Source: JAAUTY01 sp964397305
Lineage (GTDB): Bacteria > Cyanobacteriota > Cyanobacteriia > Cyanobacteriales > Spirulinaceae
DNA length: 64,000 nucleotides
Direction of reading: 5' to 3'
Assembly: GCA_964397305.1 (NCBI GenBank)
Contig: CAYNIP010000017.1
Span: 1 to 64,000 of the forward strand
Each line of letters begins with the position of its first letter. Position 1 is the stretch's first letter. Position numbers and translations under genes: made by a program. Below the pieces are notes generated by a model. It did no database searches and had not been told where the DNA came from. It saw only the letters and a list, made by a program, of their open reading frames with translations. Below, one piece after another: positions 39,489 through 48,290 of this stretch.

Positions 39489-40565
39489 GTGAAAGCTCTC
39501 ATCCTCTCGGGCGGCAAAGGAACCCGCCTGCGCCCGCTGACCTACACCGGAGCCAAACAACTGGTTCCGGTGGCGAATAAGCCCATTCTCTGGTATGGCC
39601 TGGAGGCGATCGCCGCCACCGGGATCACGGACATCGGCATCATCATCAGCCCGGAAACGGGCCCCGAAGTGCGGGCCAAAACTGGAGACGGGAGCCGGTT
39701 TGGGGTGCAGATTACCTATCTCTTGCAGGAGCGGCCCGAGGGTCTTGCCCACGCGGTCAAGGTTGCCCAGCCCTTTCTTCAGGACGAGCCCTTCATCATG
39801 TACTTGGGCGATAACTTGATCGAAGATGCCTTGGAGCAATTTCTCACGAAGTTCAACCAGCAAGACCTAGATGCGCTGGTCTTGTTGCGAACGGTGCCCA
39901 ATCCCACGGCCTTTGGGGTGGCACGGGTGGATGAGCAGGGCCGGTTGCTGGAGCTGGTGGAGAAGCCTGCCGTGCCGCCGTCGAATTTGGCCTTGGTCGG
40001 GGTCTACTTTTTTAAGCCGACGATTCACCGGGCGATCGCCCAGATTCAGCCCTCGGCGCGGGGGGAGCTGGAGATTACCGACGCGATCCAGGCCCTCATT
40101 AACGGGCAGGCCCAGGTCCAAGCGATGGAACTCCAGGGCTGGTGGCTGGACACGGGCAAGAAGGATGATCTCCTGGAGGCAAACCGCACGATTCTAGACT
40201 GCAAGTTGACCTCCCAGCTCGAGGGCGACATCGACGCGCGCTCCCAAGTCCTGGGCCGGGTTCGCATTGGCCCCGGCACGCGGCTGATCGATTGCTCCGT
40301 GCGGGGCCCGGCGATCATTGGCCGCGATTGCCACTTGGAGCGCTGCTTCATCGGCCCCTACAGCAGCATTGCCGATGGCGTGACGATTATTGGCACGGAT
40401 GTGGATGATTGTGTGATTCTAGAAGCGGCCACGATCCGGGATATTCCCCAGCGCATTGCGGATAGTGTCATTGGGCAACGGGCCCAGGTGGCGATCGCCC
40501 CTCGGCGTCCCAAGGCCCTGCGCTTTATGGTCGGCGACGACTGCCGTATTGATCTCACGCTCTAG
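39489..40565 (+). CDS. glucose-1-phosphate thymidylyltransferase, long form
   Basis: The 358-residue enzyme starts MKALILSGGKGTRLRPLTYT, the nucleotidyltransferase signature. It continues with IMYLGDNLIEDALEQF (metal-binding Asp) and NPTAFGVARVDEQGRLLELVEKP in two blocks. The C-terminal third (about 240-355) is a left-handed beta helix, as in the long RmlA/StrD subfamily rather than the short 290-residue form. It makes dTDP-glucose for deoxysugars of surface glycans. The start codon is GTG. It is convergent with the GT2 gene, with no bases between the stops. Confidence 0.87.
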   Translation: MKALILSGGKGTRLRPLTYTGAKQLVPVANKPILWYGLEAIAATGITDIGIIISPETGPEVRAKTGDGSRFGVQITYLLQERPEGLAHAVKVAQPFLQDEPFIMYLGDNLIEDALEQFLTKFNQQDLDALVLLRTVPNPTAFGVARVDEQGRLLELVEKPAVPPSNLALVGVYFFKPTIHRAIAQIQPSARGELEITDAIQALINGQAQVQAMELQGWWLDTGKKDDLLEANRTILDCKLTSQLEGDIDARSQVLGRVRIGPGTRLIDCSVRGPAIIGRDCHLERCFIGPYSSIADGVTIIGTDVDDCVILEAATIRDIPQRIADSVIGQRAQVAIAPRRPKALRFMVGDDCRIDLTL

Positions 40566-41501
40566 TTACGAGGGCCCCTCGAGCTTGTCCATGACGATGT
40601 ACACGGGGCGCTGGCGTACTTCGTCAAAAATACGCCAGAGGTATTCGCCGATCACGCCCAGGAAGAGGAGCTGAAACCCGCCGATCAATAGGGTGACAAT
40701 CATCAGGGCTGTCCAACCCGGAACCCTGATCTGCAACGTCAGGCGGCCGATGAGCACGGTCAGACCGTAGAGGAATCCCAGGATGGCTAAGATGAGGCCC
40801 AGGACGGTGCAGGCCCGCAGGGGCAGGTAGGAGAATTGCGCGATCACATTGACGGCCAGCTCCACCTTTTTCCAAAAACTCCAGCCCGACTGGCCGACCC
40901 GGCGCGGCTGGCGGTCATAGAACAGGCGAGTTTGGCGGAAGCCGCTCCAGAGAATTTGGCCGGTAATGTGGGAGTTTTTTTCCTGCATGGTGAGGAGGAC
41001 TTGGGCCACGGGACGGGTGATCATGAACATATCGGCTCCGGTGGCGGGCCATTCCGACCAGATGGCGTGCATGAGCCGATGGAATAGGTGGGAAAAGAGC
41101 CGATCGAGCCAGCGATCGCCCCGGGAGCGCCGCACCGCCCAGGCGACATCAAATCCCCCCTGCAAGGCCTGCCACAAGCGCCCCACCAGTTCCGGTGGCT
41201 CCTGGAGATCTTGGGGCAGGAAGGTGATGTAGTCCCCTTGGGCCTGGTGCAGGCCGGCCAGGATCGCCACGTAGGATTTGAAGTTACGGGCTAAGCGGAT
41301 TGCCTGGTAGGTGAAATGCTGGGGCTGGAGCGATCGCAAGTGCTCAAAGGTTTGATCTTGAGAGCCGTCATCGACAAAGATCACTTCCGTGGCCGCGATG
41401 TCCTGGAAGTCCTGAGCGAGCTGCTCGAGGGCGGCGGTGAGGGGAGTAAGCAGGCCCTCCGCGTAGTAGAGGGGGACAATGATGGACAGGGTGGGCTTCA
41501 C
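40566..41501 (-). CDS. family 2 glycosyltransferase with C-terminal membrane helices
   Basis: The 311-residue protein begins TLSIIVPLYYAEGLLTPL and has the nucleotide-sugar DxD region VIFVDDGSQDQTFEHL and ITFLPQDLQEPPEL. Two membrane helices lie near residues 230-250 and 260-285. This is the DPM1/ArnC-like GT2 type, which often moves a sugar to a polyprenyl phosphate carrier. Its start overlaps the stop of the upstream acetyltransferase gene by 4 nt, so the two are coupled. A role in O-antigen or exopolysaccharide synthesis fits, together with rmlA next door. Confidence 0.88.
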   Translation of the reverse strand: MKPTLSIIVPLYYAEGLLTPLTAALEQLAQDFQDIAATEVIFVDDGSQDQTFEHLRSLQPQHFTYQAIRLARNFKSYVAILAGLHQAQGDYITFLPQDLQEPPELVGRLWQALQGGFDVAWAVRRSRGDRWLDRLFSHLFHRLMHAIWSEWPATGADMFMITRPVAQVLLTMQEKNSHITGQILWSGFRQTRLFYDRQPRRVGQSGWSFWKKVELAVNVIAQFSYLPLRACTVLGLILAILGFLYGLTVLIGRLTLQIRVPGWTALMIVTLLIGGFQLLFLGVIGEYLWRIFDEVRQRPVYIVMDKLEGPS

Positions 41502-42055
41502 GGGCCTGAGGGGGTCTCCAGGGAGGGGGGGGCGCTGACCTTGCGACCGTCGCGATCCACCCAGCCGATGGGGCGGGCTGGGACGCCGGCCACGAGGGCG
41601 AAGGGGAGCACATCGCGGGTGACGACGGCTCCGGCGGCCACCATTGCATAATAGCCGACGGTGATCCCGCAGAGAATGGTGGCATTGGCCCCCAGGGACG
41701 CTCCTTCACAGATCCGGGTGGGGGCGCGATACCAGCTTGCATCGGTCTCCTCGAAGTAGCGCTGTTGCAGGGCTGGGTTGCGGTGCGATCGCGGGTAGAG
41801 GTCGTTGACAAAGGCGACGTTGGGGCCAATAAAGCAATAATCTTCGACGATCACGCCCCGCCAGAGAGCAACGTGGGTTTTAATCGTCACTCCCTGCCCC
41901 ACTTGCACCCCGGACTCGAGGAATACATAGTCACAAATGTTGCAGTTTTCACCAATGGTCACATCGGGCAGGATGTGGGCGAAGGCCCAGATTTTGGTGC
42001 GATCGCCAATCGCAGTGGTTTCAACAATTGCCTGAGGATGGATGAAGACCGTCAT
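41498..42055 (-). CDS. hexapeptide-repeat sugar N-acyltransferase
   Basis: The 185-residue protein is a left-handed beta helix with hexapeptide turns: IVETTAIGDRTKIWAFAHI, ILPDVTIGENCNICDYVFLE in two turns, then ITVGYYAMVAAGAVVTRDVLP and the end PARPIGWVDRDGRKV. The pattern matches WbpD/WlbB and FdtC-type acetyltransferases that acetylate amino sugars on nucleotide carriers. The motif VNDLYPRSHR carries the catalytic-type His region. It is coupled to the GT2 gene by a 4-nt overlap, and the fmt stop lies 35 nt upstream. Confidence 0.85.
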   Translation of the reverse strand: MTVFIHPQAIVETTAIGDRTKIWAFAHILPDVTIGENCNICDYVFLESGVQVGQGVTIKTHVALWRGVIVEDYCFIGPNVAFVNDLYPRSHRNPALQQRYFEETDASWYRAPTRICEGASLGANATILCGITVGYYAMVAAGAVVTRDVLPFALVAGVPARPIGWVDRDGRKVSAPPSLETPSGP

Positions 42056-42090
42056 GGGTTGGGGGGAGGGAGGGGAGAGGGGAGAGGCCC

Positions 42091-43092
42091 CTAGGCGGAA
42101 CCGAGGCGGCAGCCGGGGGTGAGGCGGAGTCCGTTGGCGAGATCCCAGCCGGATTGGGGGCGCTTGCCGGCCGGTTGGGCCTGGAGGAGGAGCAGGGGGC
42201 CGTCGCCGGTTTGGAGGACGGGACCGAGGTTTTTCAGGAGGGCGGTGATCGTGCCGGGGTCACGGTCCTGAGCTGCGTCGGTAGGGTAGGCCTGGAGGGC
42301 GGTTTGCAAGTCGGCCGGGAGGGAGGGAGCGAGCGCGGGGGCCAGGGGCGCGGTGGCTAAGATTTTCAGGGGCTGGTCCTGGTAGTAGGTTGTGCAGTAA
42401 GGATGGAAGGCGCGAATTTGGTTGTGGAGGGCTAGGGCGGGGCGGCTCCAGTCGAGGCGGTAATCCGCCTTGGTGATCAGGCGGGCGTAGCTGGCCTGGG
42501 CTTCGTCTTGGGGGCGGGGCTGGAGCTGACCCCGAGCCAGGGCCTGGAGGGTGGGGGGCAAGAGGTCGGCGCTGAGCTGGGCGAGGGCCTGGGTGAGCTG
42601 GGCGGCGTTGTCGAGGAGCCTAATCGGGTGGCGGGCTTCTAGCAGCATGGGGCCGGTATCCAGGCCGGCCTCCATGAGCATGGTGGTGACGCCGGTTTCG
42701 GTCTCGCCGTGGTAGAGGCTCCACTGGATCGGGGCGGCCCCGCGATAGGCGGGCAGGAGGGAGGCGTGGGCATTGACGCAGCCGAGGCGGGGCATGACCA
42801 GGATCTCGGGGGACAGGAGCTGGCCGTAGGCGATCACGGCGAAGGCGTCGGCCTGGCTCTGGGCCAAGGCCTCGAGGCTGGGGGCGTGTTTTTTCAGGCG
42901 GCGGGGCTGCCAGAGGGGGAGCTGGGCTTCTAGGGCGATCGCCTTGACGGGCGACGGTTGCAGGCGTTTGCCGCGCCCCCGGGGCTTGTCGGGCTGGGTG
43001 ACAACGCCGACGACCTCAAACTCCGGGTGAGTGAGGAAGGCTTGCAGGCTGGGAACAGCGTAGTCGGGGGTGCCGAAGAAGACGATTTTCAC
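42091..43092 (-). CDS. fmt: methionyl-tRNA formyltransferase
   Basis: Fmt formylates initiator Met-tRNA with 10-formyl-THF. The 333-residue product starts VKIVFFGTPDYAVPSL. It carries VVTQPDKPRGRGKRL, the active-site block NAHASLLPAYRGAAPIQW (Asn and His) and AGLDTGPML (Asp). The C-terminal OB-like domain follows (RLITKADYRLDWSRPA). I start at the GTG at 43092, because the family begins with exactly this block. The longer frame to 43209 adds unrelated residues. Confidence 0.95.
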   Translation of the reverse strand: MKIVFFGTPDYAVPSLQAFLTHPEFEVVGVVTQPDKPRGRGKRLQPSPVKAIALEAQLPLWQPRRLKKHAPSLEALAQSQADAFAVIAYGQLLSPEILVMPRLGCVNAHASLLPAYRGAAPIQWSLYHGETETGVTTMLMEAGLDTGPMLLEARHPIRLLDNAAQLTQALAQLSADLLPPTLQALARGQLQPRPQDEAQASYARLITKADYRLDWSRPALALHNQIRAFHPYCTTYYQDQPLKILATAPLAPALAPSLPADLQTALQAYPTDAAQDRDPGTITALLKNLGPVLQTGDGPLLLLQAQPAGKRPQSGWDLANGLRLTPGCRLGSA

Positions 43093-43287
43093 GGGCGGGG
43101 GGCGATCGCGGGCCGGGGCAAGACAATCCCTGTAGTTTACTACGCTGGCAGCAGCGCGCTCCTCCCCACTCCCTAGGGCAGGTTGACTAAGGTTGCCGCA
43201 GGGAGACAAAGCTAGCCGTTTACACTAAAGAGCGAACCCCACGGCTCGCACCCTCGCCGCGCTAGGCCGCGTTGCGCCTATCCTCCC

Positions 43288-43806
43288 ATGTACGACCACC
43301 TGCAAGCACGCTACCCCGGCAGTGGCTGGCTCAGTGAGTTTCTCGGCTGTGAAAATGGCTTGTTCATTGTGCGGGCCGTGTTGAGCCTCGAGGGAGAGCC
43401 CCAGGCTACGGCCCTCGCCGCCGCCACCACCGTCGAAGCCGCTGAGGACCAGGCCCGTGATCGCCTCCTCGCCCTCCTCGACCTGAGCCCGGCTGCCCCC
43501 GCCAAAGCTCGCCCCCACCGCCCCCGGGACCTGCCGGAGAGCACGGCTCCCGAGGCCAGCCCCGCCCCGGTCCTGCCCGCCACCGCTCCCTCGGCGATCG
43601 CTCCGGCCTCCGAGCCCCAGATCGCCGATGTGGATGAATTTGTCCGCATCAACGCAGAAACCCAGCGCCATCTGAAACGTCTGGGCTGGGATGGCGATCG
43701 CCTCCGCCAGTACCTCCAAGCCACCTACGGCCGCAGCTCCCGTCAGCAACTCCGCGATGTTGAGTTACTGGAGTTTCTGAACTACCTCAAGACCCAGGAC
43801 CCCTAA
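43288..43806 (+). CDS. conserved cyanobacterial hypothetical protein
   Basis: The 172-residue product has two conserved-looking ends. The N-terminus is MYDHLQARYPGSGWLSEFL with GLFIVRAVLSLEG (a double-stranded or nucleic-acid-like small domain). The C-terminus is ETQRHLKRLGWDGDRLRQYL with TYGRSSRQQLRDVELLEFL, which resembles helical zinc-free modules seen in some cyanobacterial DNA-repair-like proteins. A Pro/Ala linker of about 55 residues joins them. I recall homologues in cyanobacteria but no function. It is divergent from fmt (195-nt spacer). Confidence 0.7.
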   Translation: MYDHLQARYPGSGWLSEFLGCENGLFIVRAVLSLEGEPQATALAAATTVEAAEDQARDRLLALLDLSPAAPAKARPHRPRDLPESTAPEASPAPVLPATAPSAIAPASEPQIADVDEFVRINAETQRHLKRLGWDGDRLRQYLQATYGRSSRQQLRDVELLEFLNYLKTQDP

Positions 43807-44086
43807 ACCGCCCCGCCGTGCGTAATCACCCTTGGTCTCTGTGAAGTTACTTGTAGTCAACGTAAAGATTGTCAGGCTCCGGCCCCGGTCCCTTTGTAAA
43901 ACTCGCTACGCTCAAAAGTAGAGCAGTACGGGAAAACCGCAACCCCCGCGCCAAGGGGCGCAAGGCCGCGAAACCCGTTAGCGGTCCGTTCAGGTCGGGA
44001 CTGGGCCGAGGTGGGTGATCGCAGCTTGGCGATCGCAACCCAGCAACCGCAACACGATACTGCAAACGACTCAGGGAGAGGCAACC

Positions 44087-44581
44087 ATGTTCAGCAAGAT
44101 CACGAGCGCCTGGCAACACTATCACCGCCGCCTGCTGTGGGGACTTTTGAGCAGTGGCTATGGGCTCAGCGCCGGTCTCTTGCCCCTAGCAGCCTTCGCC
44201 CAGACTAGCCCAACCCCGGCCCCCCCACAACCCAGCCGCCCCGCCGTGACCAACGGCGTCTACTTTTTCGGCCAAGCGCCGGAGCCCGGCCTGATTGGGC
44301 ATGATTATCTGGTCTTTGAACTCCGCAACGGGCAAGCCTTCGGGGCCATCTACGCCCCCCATTCCGAGTACAGTTGCTTTACGGGCACGGTGGAGGGAAA
44401 CCAGCTCGCCCTGAACGTCATCGACAGCTACGACAATCAAGTTTACGCCTACGCCATTCCCCTGGATCACCGCAGCACCCTCACGGCCGGCCAAGCCCAA
44501 CCGCTCCTCGTCCTCGCCGGATACCAGGCCATCACTCCCCTGCGGGAGCTGGAATACCAACTCTTGGAGGCTTGTCGCTAG
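44087..44581 (+). CDS. secreted hypothetical protein
   Basis: The start at ATG 44087 is set by a good ribosome site (GGGAGAGG, 6 nt upstream) and gives a clear signal peptide, with cleavage near AAFAQT at about residue 38. After a Pro/Thr linker, the mature part of about 125 residues is compact. It has GVYFFGQAPEPGLIGHDYLVFE, in parts, then a single Cys in EYSCFTGTVEGN and another near the end. I do not recognise a family. A periplasmic or thylakoid-lumen beta-rich domain is likely. The 280-nt spacer before it shows only small palindromes such as GCGCCAAGGGGCGC. Confidence 0.65.
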   Translation: MFSKITSAWQHYHRRLLWGLLSSGYGLSAGLLPLAAFAQTSPTPAPPQPSRPAVTNGVYFFGQAPEPGLIGHDYLVFELRNGQAFGAIYAPHSEYSCFTGTVEGNQLALNVIDSYDNQVYAYAIPLDHRSTLTAGQAQPLLVLAGYQAITPLRELEYQLLEACR

Positions 44582-44766
44582 CCGCCCCACGGATTGCTTG
44601 GCTGACGGGAATCATCGTGAATCCTGGAGAGCCAAATTGAGGTTTTCAGGAGCGGGCCTGCTTGGCCGACGCCCCACCGGCAACCCTGGAGCATCGGTCG
44701 GTCGGGTTGACGCGGGCCGCCCAAGGCGCGCTTGGCTACCGTTGGGTATCCCTAGGCTCAGCCCCC

Positions 44767-45606
44767 TTAGTCACTCTCGAGGAGGTCCGAGCCAGCGCCC
44801 CCCCGAGGGAGCTGTTGAGCGCGATAGAAGGTCTCGAGGCTATCCATATCACCCACAAAGCGCCAGTGCCAGGGCTCGTACTGAATACCTTGGGGATTGC
44901 CTCGGGGAAAGGACAGCTCAAAGTTAAAGCGGGCGGCGTTGGCCGCCAGCCACTTAAAGGCCGGCGTGTGCTCGAAGTCGGGGCTGAGGTTGGTGGCGGG
45001 TACGTTGCCGTCGCCGATGTCGATCGCGTAGCCCGTGTGGTGCTCGCTGAAGCCAGGCGGCGCGCTTACTTCGGCGCGCTTGGTCGCCGCTTGACTGCGC
45101 TCGGCCTTGACCCCAAAGAAGAGGTATTCTTGCTCGGCAACCGTGCGGTAGCCCGAGAGGGCTGACAGCACGACGCCTTCGAGTCGAGCGGCTTCGACCA
45201 TCTCAATGAACTTGCGGGCTGCCGCCGTTCGCAGTCGCACGCGGCCATCCGCCGTGACGGCTTCTAGGTCCTCGGAGCTAGCCTCCTCGTAGGACAAGTG
45301 TCCAAGGATATTATCTACGCCATCTTCTTCAGAGGCGGCCGGCGTCGCGGGCGCTTCCCCGGACGCAGCGCTAGGGGTTGCCACGGCCTCCTCGCGCGGG
45401 GCTTGGCTGGAAATAGCGGCTTGGTTCCAGAGCATGAAGCCAACCACCAAGGACACCGCTCCGAGGCCAAGACTGGTCCCTACCAGGAGCGCCGGCACAA
45501 CGGGGAAGCGGGACGGGGGCGCTGGTGATTCGCGCAAGGCGATAGGGATGTCTTCAGCAGGTAGGGTGGACTTCTTACTCTTGGGTAACACGCTAGCCTT
45601 ACTCAC
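44767..45606 (-). CDS. VanY-type D-alanyl-D-alanine carboxypeptidase (M15B)
   Basis: The 279-residue protein has one N-terminal membrane helix (about residues 37-60), an acidic linker and an M15 peptidase domain. The motifs are LSALSGYRTVAEQ, the zinc-binding SEHHTGYAIDIGDG (His and Asp ligands), FELSFPRGNPQGI and the last ligand EPWHWRFVGD. It removes the terminal D-Ala of peptidoglycan stems in the periplasm. The gene is monocistronic in appearance and divergent from the AEC transporter. Confidence 0.9.
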   Translation of the reverse strand: MSKASVLPKSKKSTLPAEDIPIALRESPAPPSRFPVVPALLVGTSLGLGAVSLVVGFMLWNQAAISSQAPREEAVATPSAASGEAPATPAASEEDGVDNILGHLSYEEASSEDLEAVTADGRVRLRTAAARKFIEMVEAARLEGVVLSALSGYRTVAEQEYLFFGVKAERSQAATKRAEVSAPPGFSEHHTGYAIDIGDGNVPATNLSPDFEHTPAFKWLAANAARFNFELSFPRGNPQGIQYEPWHWRFVGDMDSLETFYRAQQLPRGGAGSDLLESD

Positions 45607-45716
45607 ACCATCCGGGTTAGCATCGACACCTAGCTTAAATCACTTTCGTTCAATTGGCGATGGCGGGGCGGGTTGGCGGCCCGAAGGGCTGCTAGGTTGG
45701 GGCGCGATCGCCTTTA

Positions 45717-46658
45717 ATGAAGGTTCAAGCACAGCCATTCTTTTCGGTCATGACAACGCTGCTCCTGGTGTATCTACGGTTGGCCGGCGGCGTTTTCCTG
45801 GGCTGGCTCTTGGGCCGCTGGCTGCCGCCGTCCACGGCGCGCGGGTTGGGCCTGGGTCTCTTCTGGATCGGGGTTCCTCTGAGCAACTTTGTCTTCTTGC
45901 GTCGCGCCGATCTGTCGGGGGCGATTTGGCTCGCGCCCGTGGCCGCTTGGGGGGCGATCGCCCTCGGGGCGGGGACCGTCTGGCTGTGGTCCCACTGGTG
46001 GCCGGGGGGGCGCGATCGCCCCGCCCAGGGCAGCCTGATTCTGTCCGCGATGGTGGGCAATACCGGCTTCTTTGGCTTTCCCATCTCCCTGGCCCTGGTC
46101 GGGGAGCAATATTTTGGCTGGGCTGTATTCTACGATCTTCTGGGTACGACCTTGGGGGCCAATAGCCTCGGCGTCCTGCTGGCTGCCTACTTTGGCCGCC
46201 AGGCTAAGCGCCGCTGGCAACTGGGCTGGGCCGTCGTCAATAACCCCGTCTGGTGGGGGGTCGCGGCCGGTCTACTGAGCCGTCCCTATACCTTTGCCCC
46301 TAGGATAGAAACGAGCCTCCTGGCCTTGGGCTGGACGATCGTGGGACTCTCGCTGATCTTGATCGGAATGCGCCTCAGCTATCTGTCCTCCTGGCAGCAG
46401 GTGCGGGTGGTCTGGCCCAGCCTGGTGCTGAAAATGCTGATCATACCTCTGATCGCAGGGCTGGGCCTCGCGGCTGTGGGCCTGGAGGGGGCCCCGCGCC
46501 TCGCCATCGTCCTGCAAGTGGCGATGCCCCCCGCCTTTGCGACCTTGGCGATCGCCGAAGCCTATGACCTAGACCGGGACCTGACGGCCGCCGCCCTCGC
46601 AGCCGGCTCTGCGAGTCTGCTGCTCACCCTGCCGATCTGGCTGCTGCTCTTCGGGTAG
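45717..46658 (+). CDS. AEC family transporter (auxin efflux carrier type)
   Basis: The 313-residue protein has about ten hydrophobic helices and the AEC pattern. The N-terminal half carries LGLFWIGVPLSNFVF and ILSAMVGNTGFFGFPISLALVG. The C-terminal half has VVNNPVWWGVAAGLL and LQVAMPPAFATLAIAEAYDLD. AEC proteins move small organic acids or similar solutes; the substrate cannot be told. An ATG at 45750 is an alternative start. The C-terminal spacer leads into a repeat element. Confidence 0.87.
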   Translation: MKVQAQPFFSVMTTLLLVYLRLAGGVFLGWLLGRWLPPSTARGLGLGLFWIGVPLSNFVFLRRADLSGAIWLAPVAAWGAIALGAGTVWLWSHWWPGGRDRPAQGSLILSAMVGNTGFFGFPISLALVGEQYFGWAVFYDLLGTTLGANSLGVLLAAYFGRQAKRRWQLGWAVVNNPVWWGVAAGLLSRPYTFAPRIETSLLALGWTIVGLSLILIGMRLSYLSSWQQVRVVWPSLVLKMLIIPLIAGLGLAAVGLEGAPRLAIVLQVAMPPAFATLAIAEAYDLDRDLTAAALAAGSASLLLTLPIWLLLFG

Positions 46659-46735
46659 GCTCCCGAGGGCAACCAGCCCCCGTCGGGGCGGCTAGGCCGG
46701 TCTGGGGCGATCGCGAACCGACGAGGATTGGGGTT

Positions 46736-47016
46736 GGGTGGACGAAATTTTGCGCGGGATGTTTGTACTCCTTCGCTCAGCCCTCCCCCTAAACCCCACT
46801 CCCCAACTTAAGGGACTTCTAGCTCCCCTTCTCCCAGCTTTGGGAGCAGGGGCCGGGGGATGAGGGCCCCGTAACGAGGAGCTTCTAGCTCCCCTTCTCC
46901 CAGCTTTGGGAGAAGGGGCTGGGGGATGAGGGCCCGGTAACGCTGAAGAGGGCGACCCTCTGCTCCTGGAACCAGCGCTCAAAATTCAGGGAAGCCGCAC
47001 TTTTTTGCGTCCACTC
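46736..47016 (+). mobile_element. MITE-like element family A, copy 2, with target duplication
   Basis: This 281-bp copy starts GGGTGGACGAAATTTTGCG and ends GCGTCCACTC, so its ends are inverted repeats. It is flanked on both sides by GATTGGGGTT (46726-46735 and 47017-47026), a perfect 10-bp direct repeat that marks the insertion. Inside, the block from CTTCTAGCTCCCC through GGGGGATGAGGGC occurs twice in tandem, which makes it longer than the copies at 17283 and 58605. No coding capacity. It accounts for the long spacer between the AEC gene and ureD. Confidence 0.88.
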
Positions 47017-47089
47017 GATTGGGGTTCACCCAGCAGCAACGACCCCTGGAGTCTATGGTAGGGTACAGAGATCCCACTGGAGCCAAACC

Positions 47090-47932
47090 ATGCCAGCAGC
47101 CTCCCCATGGCAGGGCCAGCTTGACTTGCACTACGACTACCACCAGGGCCAGACCCAGTTGCGGCGGGCCTATGCGAGCGCGCCCCTGAAGGTCCAGCGA
47201 CCCTTCTATCCCGAGGGGCCCAGCATCTGCCATACCGTGATGCTCCACACGGCTGGGGGCTTGGTGGGGGGCGATCGCCTCCAGCAGTCCCTCCACCTCG
47301 ACCCCCAAGCAGCGGCCCTGCTGACCACCGCCGCCGCGACCAAGATTTACCGTAGCAACGGCCCCACAACTCAGCAGACTGTGGCGATTCACCTAGCCCC
47401 CGGGGCCTATCTGGAGTGGCTGCCCCAAGAGGCCATCGTCTTTAACGGGGCACAATTCGAGCAGACAGTGCGCGTGGAGCTGGCTCCGGGCGCAGGCTTT
47501 TTAGGCTGGGAGGTCGTGCGCTTTGGCCGCAGTGCGCGCGGGGAGCAGTTTGTCAGGGGCGACTGGCGATCGCGCCTAGAGATCTGGCAGGACGGTCAGC
47601 CCCTCTGGCTGGATCGCCAGTGGCTACCCGGATCTCCCCAGGGGGCCGAAAGTCTGAATGCCTTGGCCGGTTGTCCCGTCGTCGGGAGTTTGGTCTGGTT
47701 GGGCCAGCCCGTGGGCCCGGACCTGCTCGCCCAGGCCCAAGCACGGCTCCTCAGCCAGGTGCAATCCCCTGGCAGCCAAGGCGGGATCACCTCAACCCTA
47801 GGCGATGGCCTGATTGGTCGCTATCGGGGCACTTCAACAGCGGAGGCCCGGCGTTGTTGGGTCGCCGTCTGGCAACTGCTGCGAACAGCACTGCGCGATC
47901 GCCCCGCGCCGAAGCTACGGATCTGGATCTAG
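47090..47932 (+). CDS. ureD: urease accessory protein UreD
   Basis: UreD (UreH) acts with UreF and UreG to insert nickel into urease. The 280-residue protein has the family pattern: SAPLKVQRPFYPEG, HTAGGLVGGDRL, TTAAATKIYRSNG, YLEWLPQEAIVFNGA, GWEVVRFGRSARGE and LRDRPAPKLRIWI at the end. No other urease gene follows, so the structural genes must be elsewhere, as is common in cyanobacteria. The ATG begins 64 nt after the target duplication of the repeat element. Confidence 0.93.
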   Translation: MPAASPWQGQLDLHYDYHQGQTQLRRAYASAPLKVQRPFYPEGPSICHTVMLHTAGGLVGGDRLQQSLHLDPQAAALLTTAAATKIYRSNGPTTQQTVAIHLAPGAYLEWLPQEAIVFNGAQFEQTVRVELAPGAGFLGWEVVRFGRSARGEQFVRGDWRSRLEIWQDGQPLWLDRQWLPGSPQGAESLNALAGCPVVGSLVWLGQPVGPDLLAQAQARLLSQVQSPGSQGGITSTLGDGLIGRYRGTSTAEARRCWVAVWQLLRTALRDRPAPKLRIWI

Positions 47933-48035
47933 GGAACAAAGGCGTCCAGGGCCCCAAGACTCGAGTGAGGTTGGGCTGAGGCCCGTTCATCCCTTCTGAG
48001 GCAAACGCAAACTCCCAGGGAGAGACACCCCCAAG

Positions 48036-48230
48036 TTAGGAATAAGCAGTATAGTAGAAATAAGCTTTACGATCTGTTAAGAATTTGCAGCGAGCTCGAA
48101 TCGCAGGATCGACCTCGGGATTAACCCCTTCCATGACCAACGGCTTCACCAGAGGAAGCCGAACCCCCAGGACTTCTACTATTCGCTCAAGGTCAGATTC
48201 CCTGGCCCAGCAGCGGTGCTGTGACCGCAC
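48036..48230 (-). CDS. possible small protein, unrecognised
   Basis: A 64-codon frame on the minus strand ends with protein-like VNPEVDPAIRARCKFLTDR and AYFYYTAYS. Its third positions are AT-rich (for example CTT, GAT, AAA, TAT), unlike most genes here, and no ribosome site is clear. A shorter start at an internal ATG would give 32 residues. It lies in the 357-nt spacer between ureD and the LOV kinase, which otherwise shows nothing I can name. It may be a real small gene, a gene remnant or chance. Confidence 0.3.
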   Translation of the reverse strand: MRSQHRCWARESDLERIVEVLGVRLPLVKPLVMEGVNPEVDPAIRARCKFLTDRKAYFYYTAYS

Positions 48231-48290
48231 CTTAAATGCTTGCTCGCTGGAGCCAGGTTGCCTGTTGAGAATTACCTGCTCTAGGACACT

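Noticed and set aside
43225..43749. 174-codon minus-strand frame
   Set aside because: Gly/Ala-rich low complexity and opposite a plus-strand frame with conserved-looking ends.
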